This document shows positions 18,583 to 27,260 of a DNA stretch of 64,000 nucleotides, piece after piece. The stretch is from the NCBI GenBank assembly GCA_963974935.1, contig CAXBEV010000001.1, forward strand, positions 124,001 through 188,000. The letters run 5' to 3'. Every line of letters starts with the position of its first letter. The first letter of the stretch is position 1. The notes under the pieces are model-generated. The model was not told where the DNA came from. It worked only from the letters and a program-made list of their open reading frames with translations, and did not search any database. The translations under genes and the position numbers were made by a program. This stretch comes from UBA4479 sp963974935. Lineage in GTDB: Bacteria > Pseudomonadota > Alphaproteobacteria > Rhodospirillales > Casp-alpha2.

Positions 18583-19028
18583 GCGTCAAGGGTGCGTAGC
18601 GTCTCGTGATCGCGACCGCCACCGAAAAAGATCGCCAGCGCGACGTCGAATAGGGTTTCGTCTTCGGCGGCTGCGACGTCAAACAGTGTCATCGACGAGC
18701 GGAATTTCAGTGCGTCGACATCGCCGAAGATCGTCGTTGGTTCGCGATCGGCGTGAATGAAAATTTTTGAGGTGCATTCCCGCAAGCGCGCGCCCAACAG
18801 CGGGTGTGCGAGATAGTCTTGGGCTGCCTGAAGCGAGGGAATGGCGAATTTTTTTGATGTCTCGCTGCTGCCAAGGCCTGCGATCTGCGGAAAAATAAAC
18901 CACATCCAATGCGTGCGCTTGTTGCCGTCGGCAAGTTCTTCCAGCACCGTCGCATAGACTGATTCTTGTGCATCGATGAAACGTTGCGGGTCAAAGTTAG
19001 CGGTCTTGCCCTTCGTTGCGTCGTCCAT
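18579..19028 (-). CDS. DUF1810 family protein
   Basis: A 149-residue soluble protein. The segments PQRFIDAQESVYATVLEELA, THWMWFIFPQIAGLG and KFAIPSLQAAQDYLAHPLLG are characteristic of DUF1810, a small family of unknown function. No membrane segment or signal peptide is visible. Its 5' end overlaps the end of the upstream channel gene by 32 bases, so translation is probably coupled. Confidence 0.88.
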   Translation of the reverse strand: MDDATKGKTANFDPQRFIDAQESVYATVLEELADGNKRTHWMWFIFPQIAGLGSSETSKKFAIPSLQAAQDYLAHPLLGARLRECTSKIFIHADREPTTIFGDVDALKFRSSMTLFDVAAAEDETLFDVALAIFFGGGRDHETLRTLDA

Positions 19029-19800
19029 ATACCACCCAATACACCAGGGCGACGCCTACACTGCCGCCGACAATATTTCCGGCTGTTACCGGAATCATAT
19101 TGGCGATGAAACCGGCGAGGTCAACGCTGTCGGCGCCGGCGAAGTAGCCAGCTGGAATCAAATACGCATTGGCGATGGAGTGTTCGAACCCGAGCGCCAC
19201 GAACGCTGCAATCGGAAATACGATGGCGAGAATTTTATCGGTCACCGAATGGGCTGCAAAGCATAGCCAAATGGCGAGGCAGACAAGGGCATTGCAAAGG
19301 ATGCCGCGCACAAATGCTTCCAGCGGCGGCAGGGCAATTTTCGCCTCGGCGATGGCGATGGCCGTGGCGCCAACGGCGCCTGCGTTCATGGAAAAGGCGC
19401 CGGACAAATCGGCCATGACGGCCATCGCAATGCCGCCGATCAGATTGCCGACAAAAACAATCGCCCAGTTTCGCATCAATCGGCGCGTCGAGACTTTGCC
19501 GTCGGCCCAGGCCATGACGATCAGGTTGTTGCCGGTGAAAAGCTCGGCACCCGCAACCACGACCAAAATCAGGCCCAGCGAAAAGCCGATTCCACCCAAC
19601 AACCGTGTTGGCCCAAAACCCAAATCGCTGCCGGTGACGATGAGTGTGAACAGCATCGCGCCGAATGCGATGAACGCGCCGGCCAAGAGCGCGAGTACAA
19701 ACGTCGGCATGATCGCCAGTTCTGCTTTGCTGACGCCGGCGGCTTCTACACGTTCGGTGATTTTCGCGGGGGTATAGGCATCAAGGTCTGGCGTGAGCAT
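18997..19800 (-). CDS. Formate/nitrite transporter family channel
   Basis: A 267-residue integral membrane protein of the FocA/NirC family with about six hydrophobic segments. Diagnostic stretches are GAFIAFGAMLFTLI, GFSLGLILVVVAGAELFTGNNLIVMAW, RNWAIVFVGNLIGGI and LGFEHSIANAYLIPAGYF. The family forms pentameric inner-membrane channels for small monovalent anions such as formate, nitrite or hydrosulfide; which one applies here cannot be read from the sequence, and no formate lyase or nitrite reductase gene is nearby. Confidence 0.9.
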   Translation of the reverse strand: MLTPDLDAYTPAKITERVEAAGVSKAELAIMPTFVLALLAGAFIAFGAMLFTLIVTGSDLGFGPTRLLGGIGFSLGLILVVVAGAELFTGNNLIVMAWADGKVSTRRLMRNWAIVFVGNLIGGIAMAVMADLSGAFSMNAGAVGATAIAIAEAKIALPPLEAFVRGILCNALVCLAIWLCFAAHSVTDKILAIVFPIAAFVALGFEHSIANAYLIPAGYFAGADSVDLAGFIANMIPVTAGNIVGGSVGVALVYWVVYGRRNEGQDR

Positions 19801-19869
19801 TTACGATCCTTGTATCTGAAAAGATTTAAGACCCTAGGGTGCGGCGCAGGCGCGCGTCATTGCGATATA

Positions 19870-20508
19870 TCAATCGCTGTTGCCGACGCTGATCGGTTCA
19901 CCGTTTCGGCGTTCTTGCCCGGCGGCACGCAGCACTTCAATGGATCCAATGATGGCAAGGGTGCCGATGATCCCGCCCACGACCAAGTCCGGGATGCCAC
20001 TGTTTGACGCCCATACCCCGGACGCCGCAATGATCACGGCGACGTTTGAGAACGCATCGTTCCGCGTGCAGACCCAGACCGCCTTCATGTTGGCGTCGGC
20101 GCCGCGAAAGCGGAATAGAATGACGGCGCAGGTGACGTTGGCGATCAATGCCAAGGCACCGATACTGCCCATGACGGGCGCGGACGGTACGGTCCCGTTG
20201 AGCGCATGATAAACGATCATTCCAGCGACCCAAATGCCAAACAGACCCATCACGCTGCCTTTTAAGGTCGCTAAGCGCGTGCGCCAGATTAGGCCAAGAT
20301 TGAGGACCATCAGCGACAAGCCGTAGTTCAGCGCGTCTCCAAAGAAGTCTGCCGCGTCCGCTTGCAGACCGACGGAGCCGCCGAGCACGCCGGCAGATAG
20401 TTCGACGACGACCATGCCCGCATTGATGACCAGCGCCGCCCAAAGCGCGCGGCGTGCCGCAGGGCCGGTGCCCGATACGCTGTGATCGTGACCGCAACGC
20501 GCACTCAT
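19870..20508 (-). CDS. Cation diffusion facilitator-type transporter
   Basis: A 212-residue inner-membrane protein with a His-containing N-terminus (CGHDH) and about six membrane segments. The transmembrane metal-site segments are LQADAADFFGDALNYGLSL and TRNDAFSNVAVIIAASGVW, giving a DxxxD pattern in segment 2 and an NDxxxN pattern in segment 5. The C-terminal cytoplasmic domain of larger CDF proteins is missing, as in other short members of this clade. ATG 20508 has AGGAGAG upstream. The start overlaps the stop of an ArsR remnant by ATGA, so it was once the second gene of a regulator-transporter operon. Confidence 0.88.
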   Translation of the reverse strand: MSARCGHDHSVSGTGPAARRALWAALVINAGMVVVELSAGVLGGSVGLQADAADFFGDALNYGLSLMVLNLGLIWRTRLATLKGSVMGLFGIWVAGMIVYHALNGTVPSAPVMGSIGALALIANVTCAVILFRFRGADANMKAVWVCTRNDAFSNVAVIIAASGVWASNSGIPDLVVGGIIGTLAIIGSIEVLRAAGQERRNGEPISVGNSD

Positions 20509-20657
20509 GTTCGTGTCTCTCCTGCGACGGTGGGCTCCAGCGCATGTTCGGCCATGTCTTCGAGGATACATCGCACGTGATCGTCGGCGGCGGCGTAATA
20601 AATGTTTTTACCGCGCCGTTCCGCCCGTACCGACCGGTACGCACCGCTTGATGTTTT
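20505..20657 (-). pseudogene. C-terminal remnant of an ArsR/SmtB-family metal-responsive repressor
   Basis: On the minus strand an open frame of 50 codons reads VRAERRGKNIYY followed by AAADDHVRCILEDMAEHA, the wing and last helix of ArsR/SmtB repressors. The upstream helix-turn-helix is gone: a TAG at 20658-20660 interrupts the frame and ilvE ends at 20678. A short stretch in another frame (LSSEALENIKRC) could be residue from the missing part, which would imply a frameshift. The stop codon overlaps the transporter start as ATGA, the coupling expected of an intact arsR-CDF operon. Confidence 0.75.
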
Positions 20658-20677
20658 CTAGTGCCTCTGAAGAAAGA

Positions 20678-21574
20678 TTACGCGGCGGCGTCCGCTTTGG
20701 TTTTGCCGACGGCGCGGTCGTAATCTTCCATCAGGTTCCGCGACACGTCACCCGGCGTGAAGCTGTAATCGCCGATCTTCGCGACCGGGGTCACTTCGGC
20801 TGCGGTGCCGGTCAAGAAGCACTCGGTCGCGTTCGCCATTTCCTCGGGCATGATGGCCCGTTCGACCACCTCGACACCGCGCTTTTTGGCAAGCTCGATC
20901 ACGGTTTGGCGGGTGATGCCGTTCAAGAAGCAATCCGGCGTTGGCGTGTGCAGCTTTCCGTCCGACATCAAAAAGAAGATGTTGGCGCCGGTTGCTTCGG
21001 CGATCTGCCCGCGATAATCCATCATCAAGGCGTCTTGATAACCGGCGGCTTCGGCGGTGTGCTTGGACAGGGTGCAGATCATGTACAAACCGGCGGCCTT
21101 GGCGTGCACAGGCTCAGTTTCTGGGCTCGGGCGCTTCCATTTGGCAATCTGCAGGCTGATCCCATTCATCCGTGCTTCCGGCGAGAAATACGATGGCCAT
21201 TCCCATGCCGCGATGGCCACGTTGATGGTGTTGTGCTGCGCCGACACGCCCATCATTTCGCTGCCGCGCCATGCGATGGGACGGATGTAGCCGTCGGTGA
21301 TACCGTTGATCTCGCAGGCCGCAATCGAGGCCGCGTCGATCTCTTCGACGGTAAAAGGAATTTTGAACCCGAGTTCGCCGGCGGAATAAAACAGCCGCTC
21401 CGTGTGCTGACGCAGTTTAAAAATACTGCCGCCGTACATACGTTCGCCTTCAAACACCGACGACGCATAATGCAGGCCATGGGTCAGCACATGGACTTTG
21501 GCGTCGCGCCAATCCACGATCTCACCGTTGTACCAAATCTTGCCATCATGATTTGCGAAGTCAGGACCAGACAT
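20678..21574 (-). CDS. ilvE: Branched-chain amino acid aminotransferase
   Basis: A 298-residue class IV PLP aminotransferase that makes and degrades valine, leucine and isoleucine. Visible are KIWYNGEIVDWRDAKVHVLTHGLHYASSVFEGERMY, the PLP lysine in LYMICTLSKHTAEAAGYQDALMMD, and ATGANIFFLMSDGKLHTPTPDCFLNGITRQTVIELA. The ATG at 21574 (MSGPDF) was chosen over the 11-residue-longer open frame because GAAAG lies upstream at normal spacing. It is divergent from a MarR regulator with a 128-bp gap. Confidence 0.95.
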   Translation of the reverse strand: MSGPDFANHDGKIWYNGEIVDWRDAKVHVLTHGLHYASSVFEGERMYGGSIFKLRQHTERLFYSAGELGFKIPFTVEEIDAASIAACEINGITDGYIRPIAWRGSEMMGVSAQHNTINVAIAAWEWPSYFSPEARMNGISLQIAKWKRPSPETEPVHAKAAGLYMICTLSKHTAEAAGYQDALMMDYRGQIAEATGANIFFLMSDGKLHTPTPDCFLNGITRQTVIELAKKRGVEVVERAIMPEEMANATECFLTGTAAEVTPVAKIGDYSFTPGDVSRNLMEDYDRAVGKTKADAAA

Positions 21575-21702
21575 TGTAATTTTCTTTCGTTCTTTAGGGT
21601 TCAACAACTTGGATATTGCGTGTTTTAACAGTGAAAAGAATATATGTCAACAACACTGACCAATTTTCTTGACTTCACTCGTGGTGCCTAGGAAAGTGCG
21701 TT

Positions 21703-22212
21703 ATGTCCGATCAACAGACCCGTGGCCGCCCTCGCGTCAATCCGCTGTTCCTGCGTGACGAAGATTTGCGTGAAGCCATTGAGCTTTTGTTCTTTGCTTA
21801 CCGCGATTTTACCGGCGAGGCGGATGCGGTGCTGAATGCCTTTGACTTCGGTCGTGCACATCATCGCATTATTTATTTTGTCGGTGCGAACCCGGGTATA
21901 TCCGTGGGCGAACTGCTGGCGATCTTGAAAATTACCAAACAAAGCCTGTCTCGAGTCCTCAGCCAATTGGTTGACGAAGCCTTCATCACCCAAGAAACCG
22001 ATGCCAACGACCGCCGCCGTCGTCGCTTGTATCTGACCGACAAGGGCGCGTCGTTGGAACGCCAACTGACCGACCGTCAAAGCCAACGTGTCGCGGCGGC
22101 GTTCCGCGATGCCGGTGCCGATGCCGTGGCTGGATTTCGTACGGTGATGCGCGGCATTATCAACGAAGAAGACCGCGACCGTGTGATTCGTCGTGGCGAT
22201 GAGCCGTCGTAA
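21703..22212 (+). CDS. MarR-family transcriptional regulator (PetP-like)
   Basis: A 169-residue winged-helix protein. The recognition region is PGISVGELLAILKITKQSLSRVLSQLVDEAFITQ and the wing is DANDRRRRRLYLTDKGASLE, the standard MarR pattern. It is followed at 79 bp by an OmpR-type response regulator. This pairing resembles the petP-petR genes described next to the cytochrome bc1 genes of Rhodobacter, but the bc1 genes are not here, so the name is only a comparison. Confidence 0.87.
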   Translation: MSDQQTRGRPRVNPLFLRDEDLREAIELLFFAYRDFTGEADAVLNAFDFGRAHHRIIYFVGANPGISVGELLAILKITKQSLSRVLSQLVDEAFITQETDANDRRRRRLYLTDKGASLERQLTDRQSQRVAAAFRDAGADAVAGFRTVMRGIINEEDRDRVIRRGDEPS

Positions 22213-22290
22213 CAGCCGCTTCATCTCGGGCGTAATCTTAGGGCAAACCTCAGGCATGACCCCGGCGCGATGAACGTCTAGAATGTATGT

Positions 22291-22998
22291 ATGATGGATG
22301 CGCCCGCCCCCGCCGAAGATATGCCGCATGTCCTGGTCGTTGATGATGATGACCGGCTGCGCAGCCTGATCGCCAAATACCTCGGCGACAACGGCTTTTT
22401 GGTCGCGCCCGCCGGCAACGCCGAAGAAGCGCGGCGCCTGATGCAGGGTTTAGCCTTCGACTTGATTGTTCTGGATCTGATGATGCCGGGCGAAAATGGG
22501 CTCGAATTTGCGGAACGCCTGCGGCAAACGGACCAGACCCCGATCTTGATGCTGACCGCGATGACGGAAAGCGAAGACCGGATTCGTGGCCTCGAAAAAG
22601 GCGGGGATGATTATCTGACAAAACCGTTTGAGCCGCGTGAGCTTGTTTTGCGCATTCACAACATCCTCAAACGTGCCCGTGCGCAATCGCCGGAAAATCG
22701 GGAAGTCTATTTTGGGGAAGCGGTGTTTTCTTTGGAGCGGGGCGAAATGAAACGGCGCGGTCGGCGCGTTCACTTGACCGAGGTTGAGACGCTATTGTTG
22801 CGTACCCTTGCGGGCCGTCCCGGCCAAGTGATGACTCGTGATGAACTGGCGCAGGCGACGGAAGCAGGTAACGAAAGTCGGGCCGTTGATGTACAGGTGA
22901 CGCGGCTTCGCCGCAAAATCGAACGTGATCCGCGTGAACCCCGCTATTTAAAAACCGTCCGGGGGAAAGGATACGTGCTGTGGCCGGACAACCGCTGA
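22291..22998 (+). CDS. OmpR-family response regulator (PetR-like)
   Basis: A 235-residue response regulator. The receiver domain has the acidic cluster VVDDDDR (residues 16-22), phospho-acceptor Asp62 in LIVLDLMMPGENG, a Thr/Ser switch in ILMLTAMTES and Lys in YLTKPFEPREL. The C-terminal winged helix contains VHLTEVETLLLRTLAG and RAVDVQVTRLRRKIERDP. Its 3' end overlaps the histidine-kinase start by 19 bases, which indicates a cognate pair. Confidence 0.94.
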   Translation: MMDAPAPAEDMPHVLVVDDDDRLRSLIAKYLGDNGFLVAPAGNAEEARRLMQGLAFDLIVLDLMMPGENGLEFAERLRQTDQTPILMLTAMTESEDRIRGLEKGGDDYLTKPFEPRELVLRIHNILKRARAQSPENREVYFGEAVFSLERGEMKRRGRRVHLTEVETLLLRTLAGRPGQVMTRDELAQATEAGNESRAVDVQVTRLRRKIERDPREPRYLKTVRGKGYVLWPDNR

Positions 22999-24308
22999 GC
23001 CTTCTTATCAAGCGGTTCTTGCCGAAGTCGTTGCTCGGCCGCTCGCTGTTGATCATCGTGACGCCGCTGGTGTTGTTGCAGGTGGTCTCAGCGCTGATCT
23101 TTTTTGAATCGCACTGGGATAAAGTGACCTTGCGTCTGGCACGCTCGGTCGCCGGCGATACGGCGATGCTGGTTCGCTTGATGCGTGATTTCCCAACGCC
23201 TGAAGATCGGGAATGGATTTTTGATATGGCGTCCCGTCATTTCGAATTTCAGGCCTCGTTTGATCCCGATCGAATTTTGCCGAACAAGCCCGCTGCGACC
23301 GACAGCCTGCTGGACGAAATGCTGTCCGAATCGCTCCGCTCCATGGTCAACAAGCCGTTCTTAATCGACAGCGAAGGGCTGCCTGAAGACGTGGCTATTG
23401 ACGTGCAATTGCCCGATGGTGTTTTGAAAATTACGACGACGCGAAAGCGGCTGTTCAGCTCGACCACCTATGTGTTTGTGATTTGGATGGTCGGTACGTC
23501 GTTGGTTTTGTTTGCGGTCGCGATGGTTTTTATGCGCAATCAGGTGAAGCCGATCCGGCGATTGGCATTGGCGGCTGATGATTTCGGCAAGGGTCGCACC
23601 TTGGATGCGTTTAAACCCGAAGGGGCTACCGAGGTCCGCCAAGCCGCGAGTGCCTTCATGGCCATGCGCGACCGTATCCGTCGTCAGATTGCACAACGTA
23701 CCGATATGTTATCCGGCGTCTCACACGACTTGCGCACGCCGTTGACGCGGATGAAGCTGCAGTTGGAAATGCTCGGCGCGAACGAAGATATCAAAGACCT
23801 CAAACAAGATATCGCCGAGATGGAGCGCATGCTTGAAGGCTATTTGGCGTTCGCGCGGGGCGAGGGAGGCGAGACGCCCGAAAAGTATAATCTTTCCGTT
23901 TTACTGCAAGACGTCGCCGAAAACGCACGTCGCCAAGGGGCCCGTATCGATCTACACACCGAAGGGCGGATCGATGTTACGCTGCGTCCAAACGGGTTTC
24001 GCCGCTGCGTCACCAACTTGGTCGAAAATGCGATGCGCTATGCCGAGCATATTTCGATTCGCGCCGGCGTGCGGGGGGATGGAATTGAAATAGTCATCGA
24101 TGACGACGGTCCGGGTATTCCCGAAGATCAACGGGCTGAAGTATTTCGCCCGTTCTATCGTATGGAAGCATCGCGCAATCCCGGCACCGGTGGGGTCGGG
24201 CTCGGTATGACGATTGCACGCGATGCCGTGCAGACCCACGGTGGCGATATCAGCCTCGAAGATTCGCCGATGGGGGGGCTTCGGGTGCGGATTAAGTTGC
24301 CGCTTTAG
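22980..24308 (+). CDS. EnvZ-like sensor histidine kinase
   Basis: A 442-residue membrane kinase: transmembrane segment 1 at about 21-42, a periplasmic domain of about 115 residues, segment 2 at about 163-184, a HAMP linker, and HisKA with phospho-acceptor His249 in LSGVSHDLRTPLTRMK. The ATPase has NLVENAMRYA, IDDDGPGIP, FRPFYRME and GVGLGMTIARDAV. The GTG start at 22980 has GGGGGAAAGG upstream and lies inside the regulator gene. The signal is unknown. It ends 3 bases from the convergent M81 peptidase gene. Confidence 0.94.
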   Translation: MAGQPLSLLIKRFLPKSLLGRSLLIIVTPLVLLQVVSALIFFESHWDKVTLRLARSVAGDTAMLVRLMRDFPTPEDREWIFDMASRHFEFQASFDPDRILPNKPAATDSLLDEMLSESLRSMVNKPFLIDSEGLPEDVAIDVQLPDGVLKITTTRKRLFSSTTYVFVIWMVGTSLVLFAVAMVFMRNQVKPIRRLALAADDFGKGRTLDAFKPEGATEVRQAASAFMAMRDRIRRQIAQRTDMLSGVSHDLRTPLTRMKLQLEMLGANEDIKDLKQDIAEMERMLEGYLAFARGEGGETPEKYNLSVLLQDVAENARRQGARIDLHTEGRIDVTLRPNGFRRCVTNLVENAMRYAEHISIRAGVRGDGIEIVIDDDGPGIPEDQRAEVFRPFYRMEASRNPGTGGVGLGMTIARDAVQTHGGDISLEDSPMGGLRVRIKLPL

Positions 24309-24311
24309 CCG

Positions 24312-25793
24312 TCATTCCCAAGGACGCGGTTCGTTTATCGTCCAGGGGTCAGCATCAACGGGCCATACCGGACGCGCGATGTTTTCGTGTGCGACCTGTG
24401 TCATATCCCAAAGCAGCGTGCCCGGTGCAGCGCAATAGATGATCTTGCCGGCAATCGGTGCATAGCCGGCGTGAAAATGTTGCATCGATTTGACGATTAA
24501 AATCCGTTGCGCCATTGGGTCGATGCCGAGCGCTTCGAAAAAATGCGGCATGGTGTTTTGCGTGCGGGCCGAATGAATAACGATATCGATGCCCTCCGCG
24601 TGAATCCAAGCGGCGTCGCCCAAATACCGTTTTGACCCGCCTAAGCTGTCGACGTAGGCATCTTGAATAATGTTCTTCACTTCGACGTTGAGATCTAAGG
24701 GTGTCCCCGAAACCGGGCCGGTTTTGCCGCCGATCCTAAGCGGAAACTTCGCACCGATACCTGCGCCAACGCAGATGCCGGTGGCGACCGGGTCCCAGAT
24801 GCCGCCGACAGCCGCCATGCCGATGCCGCGTTCTAACATGCGCTGAACGATGAACGTGCTGTCTCCGGGCCCGCCACCGCCAGGGTTGTCAGCCATATCG
24901 GCGATCACCGCCGGGCCGCCCTCGGTGGCGAGCGCTTCGGTGATCGCAGTATCGATATCCACATAGTTGGGGGTGATCTCGTCACGGATATCCCAAAGCT
25001 GGCGCCCGAGTTTTTCCGCCAACGCATCGCCGTGCGCCTTGGCATTATCGGTGACGACGACAACGCGGGTCCCTTCGTTCGGCACGTCGCCCCATGGGAA
25101 GCCGTGCCCAAGGGACACCGACAGCACGCCGTCTTTGCCTTCCAGCGCGGTCATGCCGTCGACGAAAGAGCGCATCGGCTCGCGGGTCGTATGATAACAG
25201 CCGATCATGCGGCAATCGAAGGAGCTGATCACCGGCTTGGTGCGCCCTTCAAAGACGCCTTCCATGATCTGCCAAAGATCTTCGGCACGCTCGCGAGAGT
25301 CCGTATGCGGGTATTCCTTATAGATCACCAGCGCGGTCAGCTCGTCGACGAAGCGGCGCCCGATGTGACAATGCAGATCGAACTCGGCGGCAATCGGCAC
25401 GCCTTTGCCGACAATCGCCCGGATCGACAGCACCAGGTCCTCTTCGCAATCGTCATAACCTTCGGCGACCATGGCGCCATGCAGGCTCAGCATTACGGCA
25501 TCGACGGGCATGGCGGCTTTCAGGTCGTCCAAGATTTCGTCTCGTAAATCTTCATAGACTTTGCGGATCGTGACCCCGGATGGCGTCGCGAACGCAGACA
25601 AACTTTCGACCACATCCCAGCCTTTGGCTTTGGCGTGCTCCCGCCAGATCACCAAGGGTGCGCCGAACATGTGCGGCACGTCGCCATGCTTGCCGCCGCG
25701 CACCAGATGCGAGTTTTCAAACGCGGCAAGGTCGGTCGGCAATGGTGCTTGGGTATGGGTCTCGGTGCCGAGGCACGCGGTAAATAGTTTCAT
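24312..25793 (-). CDS. M81 family metallopeptidase (MlrC-like), copy 1
   Basis: A 493-residue member of the M81/MlrC family, named after microcystinase C, which cleaves linear products of the cyanobacterial peptide microcystin. Family features are the N-terminal GTETHTQAP (family form xHExNTF), AEFDLHCHIGRRFVDELTALVIYKEYPHTDS with probable zinc ligands, ADMADNPGGGGPGDST, and ILIVKSMQHFHAGYAPIA. It is the last gene of an eight-gene minus-strand operon. The actual substrate is unknown; family members also occur in non-microcystin pathways. Confidence 0.9.
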   Translation of the reverse strand: MKLFTACLGTETHTQAPLPTDLAAFENSHLVRGGKHGDVPHMFGAPLVIWREHAKAKGWDVVESLSAFATPSGVTIRKVYEDLRDEILDDLKAAMPVDAVMLSLHGAMVAEGYDDCEEDLVLSIRAIVGKGVPIAAEFDLHCHIGRRFVDELTALVIYKEYPHTDSRERAEDLWQIMEGVFEGRTKPVISSFDCRMIGCYHTTREPMRSFVDGMTALEGKDGVLSVSLGHGFPWGDVPNEGTRVVVVTDNAKAHGDALAEKLGRQLWDIRDEITPNYVDIDTAITEALATEGGPAVIADMADNPGGGGPGDSTFIVQRMLERGIGMAAVGGIWDPVATGICVGAGIGAKFPLRIGGKTGPVSGTPLDLNVEVKNIIQDAYVDSLGGSKRYLGDAAWIHAEGIDIVIHSARTQNTMPHFFEALGIDPMAQRILIVKSMQHFHAGYAPIAGKIIYCAAPGTLLWDMTQVAHENIARPVWPVDADPWTINEPRPWE

Positions 25794-25811
25794 GATTTCC
25801 CCAACGTGATT

Positions 25812-27248
25812 TTATTTTGCGCTCAGTGCCGCGATGTCAGGCATTGGGCGTTGAGTTGCCGGATTGGCGGCGAGCACACCTTCAAGCGCGTGCGCGACCT
25901 CCAACACATGGCGGTCGCCACCCGGCGGGCCCAGCACTTGAATGCCGAACGGCATGCCGTGCGCATCGACGCCGCAAGGCAGCACCGCGCCACATGCGCT
26001 CGCCATGGTCGGCGCATAAGAAAGCGCCAGCCAACGCATGTACGTCGGCATCGCCTCGCCATCAATTTCCGACACATACCATTCGGCATGCGGGAACGGC
26101 GTGACGGCGGCAGCCGGGCAGATTACGACGTCGACTTCTTCAAACAGCTTAAGCCATGCGCGCGCGATTCGCGTTTGTGCCAAATGCGCCTTGGCGACGT
26201 CTTCCAGCGAATACATCAGCCCGCGTTCCACATTGTCGACGACGTTCGGGCTTAGGTCGGCCTTACGGGTGCGCACGCGCTCCCCATGCGCGCCGACGAA
26301 GACCACACCGCGCAGCACTTCAAAGCACTCGTGCACGCCGGCGAAATCCGGGTCACGGTCTTGGGCGTCCGCAAACACGTGGCGGAAGCTTTGTGTGCGC
26401 TCCGCAAACAATGATCGGTTCGCTTTGGAGACGGGCGAGCATCCCAGGTCCGTTGAGAACACCGCTTTGACAGCGCTTAAGTCGGCGCCCCGGATCGGAT
26501 CAATCAAGGTGGCATCGATGCCGGTGGAATATGGATCGCGTGGATCGGCGTCGACTTGCGCCGCCAACATCAATGCCGCATCGCCGACGCTCCGACCCAT
26601 CGGCCCAAGCACCGAGAACGGCAACAGACCGGCGGGCTTGTTTTCGGACGGCACTGTGCCCGGCGAGGGGCGGAATCCGACGACGCCGGAAAATGCCGCA
26701 GGCGTGCGCAAGCTGCCGCCATAATCAGAACCGCTGGCAATCGGTACCATGCCGGCGGCCAACGCGACGGCGGAGCCTCCCGACGAGCCCGCGCAGGTTT
26801 TGATTGGATCAAACGGATTGCCGGTGGCCCCGAAAACCAAGTTCCGGGTGTTGGCGCCGGCGCCGAATTCGGGTGTGTTGGTCTTACCGATGATGATTCC
26901 GCCTTCGTCCCGCACATTGGCGACGGATAGCTGATCTGCGTCCGGTACGTTGTCGGCATATAGTTTCGAGCCGAACGTGGTGCGCACACCTTCGGTCGCT
27001 TCCAAGTCTTTGATGCCGACCGGCAGGCCATGCAACAACCCTAAGGGCTCACCCGAGAGCACTTCGGATTCTGCGGTCTTAGCTTCATCCATGGCGCGCT
27101 CAAAACACCTTGTGACCATAGCATTGAGGGTGCCGTCGACGGCTTCAATGCGTTTGATGCAGCTTTGCAGCAGCTCAACTGGGGAAATTTCTTTGGCACC
27201 AATCCGTCTGCGTAATTCAAGAGCGCTGAGATCGCAAAGCTCGGACAT
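25812..27248 (-). CDS. Amidase, amidase-signature family
   Basis: A 478-residue cytosolic hydrolase. The Lys-cisSer-Ser catalytic triad is visible as GLPVGIKDLEATEG, CAGSSGGSAVALAAGMVP and ASGSDYGGSLRTPAAFSG. Family members hydrolyse amides, GatA-like tRNA amides or carbamoyl compounds; the lack of GatB/GatC partners and the operon context argue for a catabolic amidase. It lies 12 bases after the M20 peptidase gene and 18 bases before the M81 gene. Confidence 0.92.
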   Translation of the reverse strand: MSELCDLSALELRRRIGAKEISPVELLQSCIKRIEAVDGTLNAMVTRCFERAMDEAKTAESEVLSGEPLGLLHGLPVGIKDLEATEGVRTTFGSKLYADNVPDADQLSVANVRDEGGIIIGKTNTPEFGAGANTRNLVFGATGNPFDPIKTCAGSSGGSAVALAAGMVPIASGSDYGGSLRTPAAFSGVVGFRPSPGTVPSENKPAGLLPFSVLGPMGRSVGDAALMLAAQVDADPRDPYSTGIDATLIDPIRGADLSAVKAVFSTDLGCSPVSKANRSLFAERTQSFRHVFADAQDRDPDFAGVHECFEVLRGVVFVGAHGERVRTRKADLSPNVVDNVERGLMYSLEDVAKAHLAQTRIARAWLKLFEEVDVVICPAAAVTPFPHAEWYVSEIDGEAMPTYMRWLALSYAPTMASACGAVLPCGVDAHGMPFGIQVLGPPGGDRHVLEVAHALEGVLAANPATQRPMPDIAALSAK

Positions 27249-27260
27249 GTTTATACTTCC

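Noticed and set aside
20507..21628. 373-residue plus-strand open frame across ilvE
   Set aside because: Antisense shadow of ilvE; no recognisable motif and low-complexity composition.
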